NCBI GenBank assembly: GCA_013151115.1
Contig: JAADIW010000113.1
Coordinates: 1 to 5,935 of the forward strand
Reading direction: 5' to 3'
Origin: Caldisericota bacterium
GTDB taxonomy: Bacteria; Bipolaricaulota; Bipolaricaulia; Bipolaricaulales; Bipolaricaulaceae
DNA length: 5,935 bases
Below, piece after piece: positions 1-5,242 of the stretch. Each line of letters starts with the position of its first letter. The stretch's first letter is position 1. The translations under genes were made by a program, and so were the position numbers. Under the pieces are notes generated by a model. It saw nothing but the letters and a program-made list of their open reading frames with translations. It was not told the origin of the DNA and did not search any database.

Positions 1-238
1 GGGCGACCCCCGCCTCCCGTCCCAGGGCCTCGGTGACCAGCCGCTCCACGACGAGGAGGAGGGGCTGCAGGTAGGAGGTGTGTTCCAACCGCCCGGGGTC
101 ACCCAGGGCATCCAGGGGGGAGTATCCCAGGATCCCCTCGGCCCAACGCAGGATCCCCGGCGCCCAGGGAAACCGGAGCAGTTCGGTCCCCATGCCCACC
201 CTCTGGGACCCCTGTCCCGGGTAGAGGAACGCTACCAC
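1..238 (-). CDS. fabD: Malonyl-CoA:ACP transacylase FabD, N-terminal part (cut by window edge)
   Basis: FabD moves malonyl groups from CoA to acyl carrier protein in the cytoplasm, supplying the extender unit for type II fatty-acid synthesis. Only the first 79 residues are visible. They contain the family's opening strand and oxyanion-hole motif, P7-G-Q-G-S-Q12 followed by V-G-M-G. Gln9 corresponds to the conserved FabD Gln. Further on is the L-x-x-T-x-Y-L-Q-P-L-L stretch (residues 51-61) that precedes the catalytic region in this family. The GHSLGE nucleophile motif and catalytic His lie beyond the window edge. The start is a GTG at 238-236, inside the last codons of fabH, giving a 7 bp overlap and so probable translational coupling. 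No strong Shine-Dalgarno precedes it. The order plsX-fabH-fabD is the common bacterial one, which supports the call. No frameshift or odd composition is seen. Confidence 0.93.
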   Translation of the reverse strand, partial: MVAFLYPGQGSQRVGMGTELLRFPWAPGILRWAEGILGYSPLDALGDPGRLEHTSYLQPLLLVVERLVTEALGREAGVA

Positions 239-1215
239 CGCAGGATCACCGTCCCGTAGCAAGCCCCCGCCCCGAAGGCGGTCAGCGCGAGGATGTCACC
301 GTCCCCGATCCTCCCCGCCCGCACCGCCTCGTCCAGGAGGATGGGGATGGAGGCGGTGGAGGTGTTGGCCACCCGGTCGATGTTCACGAGGACCCGATCC
401 CGGGGGAACCCGAGGCGCTTCACCAACGCCTCGATGATCCGGAGGTTGGCCTGGTGGGGGAGGAGCCAGTCTATATCGGCGAGGGAGATGCCCGCCCGCT
501 CCGTGGCCTCCAGAGTGGCCCGCTCCATCATCGTGACGGCCGACTGGTACACCCCGCGTCCCTTCATCCGGAGGAAATGTTTCCCGGCCGCCACGGTCTC
601 CGGGCTCGCGGGCAGCCTCACGCCCCCCGCGGGGATACGCAGGAGGCCCAGTTTCGTCGCGTCCCCGTGTAGGGCCGCACCGAGGATACCCCGGTCCCCC
701 TCGGTTCCGACCAGGACCACCGCCCCGGCGCCATCGCCGAAGAGCACGCAGGTCTTCCTGTCCTCCCAGTCCACGAAGCGGGAGAGGGCCTCGATCCCCA
801 CCAGGAGGACGGTGCGCACGAGGCCGCTGTCCATCATGGCGCCGGCCACCGCCAAGCCGAACACGAAACCGGCGCAACCGGCCTTGATATCGAAGAACGG
901 GGGCTCGTGGTGGAGGCCCAGCCCCTCGGCGATAAAGGGGGCGGATCCGGGGATGATCTCCTCGGGCACGTTGGTGGCGACGATGAGGAGATCCACGTCG
1001 CTCGGCCCCAACCCCGCCCGTCGGAGGGCAGCCCGCGCGGCGGCGATCCCCATCGATGCCGGGGGCGTATCCGGTTCCAGGAGGTGACGCGCGGCGATGC
1101 CGGTACGGGAACGGATCCACTCGTCGGAGGTGTCGAGGGTCCGGGACAGATCATCGTTGGTGATGACCCTCTCGGGGAGGAAGCTCCCGGTTCCCGCCAC
1201 CCGCAGTCCCATCAT
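232..1215 (-). CDS. fabH: 3-oxoacyl-ACP synthase III (FabH, KAS III)
   Basis: FabH condenses an acyl-CoA primer with malonyl-ACP and so starts each fatty-acid chain. The protein is 327 residues, normal for the family. The thiolase-fold catalytic triad is complete: Cys114 in D-I-K-A-G-C-A-G-F, His254 in L-P-H-Q-A-N, and Asn284 in V-A-N-T-S-T-A-S. The CoA-site stretch S-D-E-W-I-R-S-R-T-G-I is at residues 30-40, and the F-G-D-G-A-G-A motif is at 159-165. The C-terminal glycine loop reads F-G-A-G-A-C-Y-G (314-321), where many FabH proteins have a G-G-G-x-T-W-G form. Two adjacent ATG codons are possible starts (1215 or 1212). The first gives a 4 bp ATGA overlap with the plsX stop and the second a 1 bp overlap. 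I chose the first because a G-rich stretch precedes it. Reading frame continues open upstream to 1539, but that part is antisense-like shadow inside plsX. Overlaps on both sides indicate one mRNA with plsX and fabD. Confidence 0.96.
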   Translation of the reverse strand: MMGLRVAGTGSFLPERVITNDDLSRTLDTSDEWIRSRTGIAARHLLEPDTPPASMGIAAARAALRRAGLGPSDVDLLIVATNVPEEIIPGSAPFIAEGLGLHHEPPFFDIKAGCAGFVFGLAVAGAMMDSGLVRTVLLVGIEALSRFVDWEDRKTCVLFGDGAGAVVLVGTEGDRGILGAALHGDATKLGLLRIPAGGVRLPASPETVAAGKHFLRMKGRGVYQSAVTMMERATLEATERAGISLADIDWLLPHQANLRIIEALVKRLGFPRDRVLVNIDRVANTSTASIPILLDEAVRAGRIGDGDILALTAFGAGACYGTVILRW

Positions 1216-2198
1216 CCCGCCCCCGCGAGGCCCGTGGAGAGGCGCTCCAGCAACCCCGCCCTGGCGGCCCAGAACGCCCGTTCCACCGCGGCTTCCATCG
1301 CAGCGGCACTGGAACGCCCGTGGGCCACGAACACGAGGCCACGCACCCCCAAGAGCGGGGCACCGTTGTAGCGCTCGTAACGCAGTCGCTGGGAGAGCCC
1401 GCGGAGTTCCCGCCGCAGGAGCAGGGCCGCGAACTTCCCCCCCGGGGCGTTCCCGATGCCCCGCTTCAACGCCTCCCAGACCACCTCCGCGCCTCCCTCC
1501 AGCGCCTTGATGGTGAGGTTCCCCGCGAACCCGCCGCATACCACCACGTCCGCGGGGCGCGCGGTGATGAGCCGGTGCGGCTCCACGTTTCCCGCGAAGT
1601 TGGGCCGCCCCCGGAGGAGCTTGTGGGCCTCGCGGGTGAGCTTGTCGCCCTTTATCTCCTCCTCGCCCACGTTGAGGAGCCCCACGCGGGGCTCTTCCTC
1701 CCCGAGCACCTCCCGCGCGTAGATCTCGCCCATCTCGGCGAATTGGAGGAGGTTATAGGGCTTGCAATCCACGGTTGCCCCCGCATCGATCAGGTAGAGC
1801 TCCCGGCCCGGTAGAGTGGGGATGGCGGCACAGAGCCCCGGCCGCAGCACCCCCGGGAGCCGTCCCAGGGTGAAGATGGCCGCGGCGACCACCGCCCCGG
1901 TATTGCCGGGCGACAGAAACGCCTCCGCGCGGCCGTCCGCCAGGATCCTCATCCCCTTGACGAGGGACGATTCCTTCTTGCGGGCGGCCCGGAGCGGGGG
2001 TTCGTCCATCCGGACGACATCGGGGGCGTGCACCACCTCCACCGGGAGCTCAGGGTCGAGGTGGGGATGGATCTCCGTCTGCCTCCCGACGAAGATCAGG
2101 TTCAGGGGGAGTCTCTTCGCGGCGGCCTGGGCTCCACGGACGAGCTCAGCGGGCGGACGATCCGCCCCCATGACGTCCACCACAATGCGAATGCCCAT
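1212..2198 (-). CDS. plsX: Phosphate acyltransferase PlsX
   Basis: PlsX converts acyl-ACP and inorganic phosphate to acyl-phosphate, the donor used by PlsY to start phospholipid synthesis. It is a peripheral membrane enzyme. The protein is 328 residues, typical of the family. Recognisable motifs in order are D-V-M-G-A-D (8-13), S-P-G-N-T-G-A (96-102), D-A-G-A-T-V-D-C-K-P (138-147), L-L-N-V-G-E-E-E-I-K-G (174-184) and N-G-A-P-L-L-G-V (278-285). Deviations from the usual sequence as I remember it: G-A-D-R-P-P for G-G-D-H-A-P at 11-16, and C-G-G-F-A-G-N (221-227) where an Asp normally holds position 222. The ATG at 2198 is chosen because family members begin a few residues before the D-x-M-G-x-D motif. 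The frame stays open to 2249, but that part lies in the tRNA. No Shine-Dalgarno is present; only eight T-rich bases separate the ATG from the tRNA. The gene overlaps fabH by 4 bp. Confidence 0.95.
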   Translation of the reverse strand: MGIRIVVDVMGADRPPAELVRGAQAAAKRLPLNLIFVGRQTEIHPHLDPELPVEVVHAPDVVRMDEPPLRAARKKESSLVKGMRILADGRAEAFLSPGNTGAVVAAAIFTLGRLPGVLRPGLCAAIPTLPGRELYLIDAGATVDCKPYNLLQFAEMGEIYAREVLGEEEPRVGLLNVGEEEIKGDKLTREAHKLLRGRPNFAGNVEPHRLITARPADVVVCGGFAGNLTIKALEGGAEVVWEALKRGIGNAPGGKFAALLLRRELRGLSQRLRYERYNGAPLLGVRGLVFVAHGRSSAAAMEAAVERAFWAARAGLLERLSTGLAGAG

Positions 2199-2206
2199 AA
2201 AAATAA

Positions 2207-2292
2207 TGCCGAGGGCGGGAGTCGAACCCGCACGGGCGTTAAAGCCCACTGCCCCCTCAAGACAGCGCGTCTGCCAATTCCGCCACCTCGGC
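2207..2292 (-). tRNA. tRNA-Leu, anticodon GAG
   Basis: This 86 nt gene folds as a class II tRNA. The acceptor arm pairs GCCGAGG with CCTCGGC and leaves discriminator A. The anticodon stem CTGTC/GGCAG (one T-G pair) encloses the loop TTGAGGG, so the anticodon is GAG, which reads the leucine codons CUC and CUU. The long variable arm pairs GGGC with GCCC around TTTAAC, as expected for leucine. The T arm pairs GCGGG with CCCGC around TTCGACT. The D region carries the usual GG (AATTGGCAGA). The 3' CCA is not encoded: the discriminator is followed by TTA, so CCA must be added after processing. It lies 8 nt upstream of plsX on the same strand and is probably the first gene of the plsX-fabH-fabD transcript. 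Confidence 0.96.
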
Positions 2293-2302
2293 TTGCGGTT
2301 TT

Positions 2303-2331
2303 ATCTTAGCGACGACCCCTAGGACGATCAA
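2303..2331 (-). promoter_or_regulatory. Probable promoter of the tRNA-Leu-plsX-fabH-fabD unit
   Basis: On the minus strand there is a TTGATC hexamer (2331-2326, 4 of 6 matches to TTGACA), a 17 nt spacer, then TAAGAT (2308-2303, 4 of 6 matches to TATAAT). Transcription starting 6-8 nt downstream would begin near 2295-2297, only a few bases before the tRNA 5' end at 2292. The -35 hexamer overlaps the stop codon of the GGDEF gene (2330-2328), so the promoter is packed into the 35 bp between genes. The geometry is good, but the assignment is by eye. Confidence 0.6.
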
Positions 2332-4154
2332 GACCTCCTGCGTTGGCGGTAGAGGAGGCGATCGGCCCGCGCGAGGGCCTCCTCGAGCGTCCCCCGACGC
2401 GGATCCCAGGCGGCGATCCCGAAGCTGATGGACAGGCGGAGCCCCGCGAGGCCCGGGTCCCACCGGGCGACGGCGCCCCGTAGCCGCTCCGCCACGGCCC
2501 GGGCGTCCTCGAACCCCGCGTTCGGCATCAGGATCAGGAACTCGTCCCCTCCGTACCTCACCACCGCGTCCTCGCCCCGCACGCTGGCCAGCCGCGCGAT
2601 CCCCCGCAACACCCGGTCGCCCTCCAGGTGTCCGAAGCGATCGTTCACCTCGGAGAAGCTATCGATGTCGACCAACACCAATGCCGCCCGGGCTGAGCCC
2701 GCGAGGCCCTCCACCAGCCGTTCCAGATAATGGCGGTTGTAAACCCGCGTGAGGGGATCCCGAAACGCCATCTCCCGGATCCTCTCCAGGTTCCGGGCTC
2801 GCAATATCACCGCGGTTATCTCCTCCCGGAACGCCCACAACGCCCCCGCGTCCGCGGGCCCGAAGGCTTCCTCCCCGTCCGCGCTGTTCACGATGAGGAA
2901 CGCCACCGCCTTCCCCGTGACCGGATCCCTCACGGGTATGGAGATGGTGGAGCCGGGGGCGTACGGGCCCAGAAGACCGGGGAGGACCCCCCGACGCGGA
3001 CACGTGAGCAACGTGGGGCGGTCGGGGTGGAAGACGTGAAGCACCTCGTCCTCGCGGTATTCCTCCCGTGTCGACACGTCGAGGGGGCGGTTCACCGCGG
3101 CGCGGAGCCGGTAGGACCTCCGCTCCTCATCGTAGGCGATCACGCTCCCCGCATCGGCCTTGGGGGCCAGCAACCGGATGGCCCGTTCCAGAATGTAACG
3201 GAGGAGTTCGCCGTAATCCGTGGTCTCGTTGAGGGCCCGGAGGAACCCCTCCCGCGCCTCCAGCTCCCGACGATGCCGCAGCTCCCGCAGGGCGACCCCT
3301 ATTTGACGTCCGAGGGATTCCAACAGCTCTCGGTCCGCATCGGTGAAGGCGGCGGGTTCCGGGCTCTCCAGGTTGATCACCCCCAGGACCTCCCCGCCCT
3401 CCACGATGGGGACCACCAGCTCCGAGCGGATCAGGGGATGGGCCGCGACGTAGTCCGGGTCCCGGCGCACGTCCGGTACCAGGGCCGACTCGCCCGTGCG
3501 GAGCACCCGGCCGCATATCCCCCGGTCCAGGGGGATCCGCTTGAAGGGACGGAAGAGCTCCTCGTCCCGGGCGAAGGCCTCGGAGTAGGAGCCGCCCCGG
3601 TTCACCAACCACTCCCCTTCCCGCAGGAACACGCCCACGTGTCCGTAACGGAACGCCTTTCGCAGTATCTCCACGGCCTCGGCGATCAGCTCAGCCTCAT
3701 CCCGTAGGCGGGAGATCTTTCCGCTCAACCGGTACACCGTCCGCAACCGTTCGCGGTGGCGACGCTCCCGGAGGAGGACCGCGGCCTGATGGGCGAGGGC
3801 CGCCGCACAGCTCCGGGCGCGTGTGGTCAGCGCCCGGGGTCGCCGATAGGCGAAGAGCAGGTACCCGGGGGACCCCGTTTCCCCCGCGGCGATGGGGGCC
3901 ACGACCACATAGGGGAACCCCGTGTCCGGGGGGACCGAGAGGGCACTGACGTGCTCCCGAGCCGAACCCTCCGGGAGCCAGGTGCGTACGTGCTCCCAGA
4001 GGGCGGACGGCACGTCCCCCAACACGCTCAGCGCGCCCTCTTCCCGGTATATCAGGGCCCACGCGTCGAACCCCAGGAGATGTCGACCGAGGGAGACCAG
4101 CGCTGAAAGCGCTTCCCGCAGGCACCCGAGTCCATCCCGCCCTGTGACCGCCAA
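2328..4154 (-). CDS. Multi-GAF sensor diguanylate cyclase (GGDEF protein)
   Basis: Probable diguanylate cyclase that makes the second messenger cyclic di-GMP from two GTP. The protein has 608 residues and no signal peptide or membrane segment, so it is likely cytosolic. A divergent GAF-like region covers about 10-130, a clear GAF covers about 150-292 (with L-D-R-G-I-C-G-R and S-E-L-V-V-P-I), and a third GAF-like domain covers about 305-452. The GGDEF domain runs from D-P-L-T-R-V-Y-N-R (466-474) to the end. The active loop R-Y-G-G-D-E-F is at 533-539. An inhibitory product-binding RxxD (R526-G-E-D529) sits exactly five residues before GGDEF. Metal and guanine positions D496, N504 and D513 are present. 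A Ser (501) replaces the Lys that usually contacts the GTP phosphate. The start is a TTG at 4154, chosen for its strong upstream RBS; in-frame alternatives upstream are poor (a CTG). The ligands of the GAF domains cannot be read from sequence. Its C-terminal end is intact and abuts the tRNA promoter. Confidence 0.92.
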   Translation of the reverse strand: MAVTGRDGLGCLREALSALVSLGRHLLGFDAWALIYREEGALSVLGDVPSALWEHVRTWLPEGSAREHVSALSVPPDTGFPYVVVAPIAAGETGSPGYLLFAYRRPRALTTRARSCAAALAHQAAVLLRERRHRERLRTVYRLSGKISRLRDEAELIAEAVEILRKAFRYGHVGVFLREGEWLVNRGGSYSEAFARDEELFRPFKRIPLDRGICGRVLRTGESALVPDVRRDPDYVAAHPLIRSELVVPIVEGGEVLGVINLESPEPAAFTDADRELLESLGRQIGVALRELRHRRELEAREGFLRALNETTDYGELLRYILERAIRLLAPKADAGSVIAYDEERRSYRLRAAVNRPLDVSTREEYREDEVLHVFHPDRPTLLTCPRRGVLPGLLGPYAPGSTISIPVRDPVTGKAVAFLIVNSADGEEAFGPADAGALWAFREEITAVILRARNLERIREMAFRDPLTRVYNRHYLERLVEGLAGSARAALVLVDIDSFSEVNDRFGHLEGDRVLRGIARLASVRGEDAVVRYGGDEFLILMPNAGFEDARAVAERLRGAVARWDPGLAGLRLSISFGIAAWDPRRGTLEEALARADRLLYRQRRRS

Positions 4155-4163
4155 CCGCCCCCA

Positions 4164-4172
4164 CTCCCCTCC
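4164..4172 (-). promoter_or_regulatory. Ribosome binding site supporting a TTG start of the GGDEF gene
   Basis: The minus strand reads GGAGGGGAG, a strong match to anti-Shine-Dalgarno pairing, ending 9 nt before the TTG at 4154. No ATG or GTG in the correct frame lies between them. A GTG in the G-rich spacer is in another frame, which lacks GGDEF homology. This site is the main reason for accepting the TTG start. Confidence 0.6.
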
Positions 4173-4196
4173 GCGTAACCGGCGCAGCGCTAGGCT

Positions 4197-4225
4197 AAGT
4201 TAAGCGGCCCGGCTGGGAGGATCAA
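4197..4225 (-). promoter_or_regulatory. Tentative promoter of the GGDEF gene
   Basis: A TTGATC hexamer (4225-4220), identical to the -35 proposed for the tRNA operon, is followed after 17 nt by TAACTT (4202-4197), a weak -10 with 3 of 6 matches. It would give a leader of roughly 35 nt including the RBS at 4164-4172. It lies directly next to the inverted repeat at 4226-4246. The weak -10 keeps confidence low, and read-through from the ROK kinase gene is an alternative. Confidence 0.35.
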
Positions 4226-4246
4226 GTGGTTTATGTCCCAAACCAC
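4226..4246. repeat. Perfect 7-7-7 inverted repeat, possible operator or hairpin
   Basis: The arms GTGGTTT (4226-4232) and AAACCAC (4240-4246) are perfectly complementary around a 7 nt centre. The element lies in the 150 bp gap between the ROK kinase and GGDEF genes, immediately upstream of the proposed -35 hexamer. That position suits an activator or repressor site. As a transcript hairpin on the minus strand it is followed by TTGATCC rather than a T-run, so it is not a standard terminator. AT-rich inner arms in otherwise GC-rich DNA make it stand out. Confidence 0.45.
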
Positions 4247-4283
4247 CACATCGGACCCGTCGAGCTCCCTTTGGGGCCCGCGC

Positions 4284-4304
4284 GGACGGCGATCACGGCC
4301 GCCC
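4284..4304 (-). terminator. Stem-loop directly after the ROK kinase stop codon (no T-tract)
   Basis: On the minus strand GGGCGGC pairs with GCCGTCC (seven pairs, one G-T) around a 7 nt loop, starting at the base after the kinase stop codon. The following DNA is GC-rich and has no T-run, so a classical intrinsic terminator is not supported. It may stabilise the mRNA 3' end, or may be a chance structure in GC-rich DNA. Confidence 0.25.
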
Positions 4305-5180
4305 TCAGGCGAAATACTCGATGTGCCGGTGCAGCGCCGAGGCACCGTAGAGGCCCACGTCGTCGCCGAGGGGGGTGAGCTCCACCCGGGGCGGGGTGCG
4401 GGCGAACTCCCGCGCCGCCGAGAGGACCATCGGGCCGAGATAGTCCCAGGATCGGGTGAGCCCGCCGCCGAGGACGATCATCTCCGGCTCGAAGATCTCC
4501 CATAGGATCCCGATCCCTTGTCCCATGGCTTCACAGGCCCGGGCCACGATCCGCCGGGCGGTGGGATCCCCATCCCGGGCCCTCCCCACCACAGTGGCGG
4601 CGGTGAGCCGTCTGGCGAAGAGCTCCCGGGCGGCCCGGGCGATCCCCGTCCCCGACGCGATCGCCTCGAGACATCCCCGCTTCCCGCAGCGACAGTGGGG
4701 ACCCTGGGGATGGATGACCATGTGGCCGACCTCGCCCGCCTGCCCCTCCATCCCCCACACCACGCGGCCGCCCGAGACGATCCCCCCGCCGATCCCGGTG
4801 GACCAGGTGATGTAAACGAAATCCCGGGCACGGTGGCCGAACTCGAGCTCGCCGATGGCGGCGGTGGTGGCGTCGTTGGCGAGATACACCTCGCAGCCGA
4901 ACTCCCGCGACAGCTCCTCGACCACCGCGACCCCGTTCCAATGCGGGAGGTTCGGGCAGTTGAGGATCACCCCACGGCGCATGTCCAACGGCGCCGGGGC
5001 CCCCACCCCGATGGCGACGGGTTCCGCCTTGCCCCGGACGAGCAACCGCCGCAGGGCCTCCACCACCTCCGGGAGGCCCTTGGTGGCGAACGAAGTCCGG
5101 GCGACGAGCCTCCCATCGCGGAAGATCCCCACCCTGGTCCTGGTACCACCGATGTCCACCGCACCGATCGCCTTCCGCAT
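4305..5180 (-). CDS. ROK-family sugar kinase, probably glucokinase
   Basis: ROK kinases phosphorylate hexoses such as glucose with ATP in the cytoplasm, or occur as repressors with an added DNA-binding domain. This 291-residue protein has no helix-turn-helix N-terminus, so it is an enzyme type. The phosphate-binding loop D-I-G-G-T-R-T-R is at 9-16. The catalytic base is Asp103 in A-N-D-A-T-T-A-A. S-T-G-I-G-G-G lies at 127-133. The zinc and sugar motif is complete: Glu150-V-G-His153, then Cys163-x-Cys165-G-x-x-G-Cys170-x-Glu172, with the His-to-Cys spacing of ten known in the family. The N-L-P-H-W-N-G stretch (77-83) resembles the glucokinase substrate loop. Fructokinase or N-acetylmannosamine kinase activity cannot be excluded. 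The start is an ATG at 5180 with only a weak G-rich RBS. A TATCAT box lies 9 nt before the ATG. The gene is divergent from yggS. Confidence 0.92.
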   Translation of the reverse strand: MRKAIGAVDIGGTRTRVGIFRDGRLVARTSFATKGLPEVVEALRRLLVRGKAEPVAIGVGAPAPLDMRRGVILNCPNLPHWNGVAVVEELSREFGCEVYLANDATTAAIGELEFGHRARDFVYITWSTGIGGGIVSGGRVVWGMEGQAGEVGHMVIHPQGPHCRCGKRGCLEAIASGTGIARAARELFARRLTAATVVGRARDGDPTARRIVARACEAMGQGIGILWEIFEPEMIVLGGGLTRSWDYLGPMVLSAAREFARTPPRVELTPLGDDVGLYGASALHRHIEYFA

Positions 5181-5189
5181 GCCGCCCCG

Positions 5190-5195
5190 ATGATA
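5190..5195 (-). promoter_or_regulatory. Candidate -10 box of the ROK kinase gene
   Basis: TATCAT on the minus strand matches TATAAT at 5 of 6 positions and ends 9 nt before the kinase ATG. If used, the transcript would carry a leader of only about 2-3 nt. No convincing -35 hexamer is seen 16-18 nt upstream, so this rests on the -10 match and position alone. Confidence 0.35.
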
Positions 5196-5229
5196 CCTGA
5201 TCCATCCGCGTGGCCGCCCCGCACTGGGG

Positions 5230-5235
5230 TAAGAT
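5230..5235 (+). promoter_or_regulatory. Candidate -10 box of yggS, leaderless arrangement
   Basis: TAAGAT (fits TANNNT, 4 of 6 to TATAAT) ends 7 nt before the ATG at 5243. A start site 7-8 nt downstream would be at the G or A of the initiation codon, giving a leaderless or nearly leaderless mRNA. The same hexamer is the proposed -10 of the tRNA-Leu operon. No good -35 is present at 5207-5213, and no Shine-Dalgarno precedes the ATG apart from a weak CGGG. Confidence 0.45.
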
Positions 5236-5242
5236 CCGGGTG

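Noticed and set aside
293..1087. Plus-strand reading frame (264 codons) opposite fabH
   Set aside because: Ser/Arg/Pro-rich shadow without motifs; fabH on the other strand is complete.
1216..1539. In-frame N-terminal extension of fabH of about 108 residues
   Set aside because: It lies wholly inside plsX in another frame, is low-complexity Gly/Arg/Ala, and FabH homology begins only at the ATG pair at 1215/1212.
2199..2240. tRNA T-arm plus TTATTTTT as an intrinsic terminator
   Set aside because: The T-run is separated from the T-arm hairpin by the acceptor strand and the downstream plsX has no promoter of its own that I can see; partial termination remains possible.
2199..2249. In-frame N-terminal extension of plsX by 17 residues
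   Set aside because: It would translate the 3' half of the tRNA gene, and PlsX proteins begin close to the D-x-M-G-x-D motif.
2730..3707. Long plus-strand reading frame (325 codons) opposite the GGDEF gene
   Set aside because: Its product has no recognisable motif and is Pro/Gly/Arg/His rich, as expected of an antisense shadow in GC-rich DNA.
5210..5242. Longer yggS start at GTG 5210
   Set aside because: The eleven extra residues do not resemble the family, no RBS precedes it, and the segment holds the candidate -10 box. GTG 5240 adds one residue and cannot be fully excluded.
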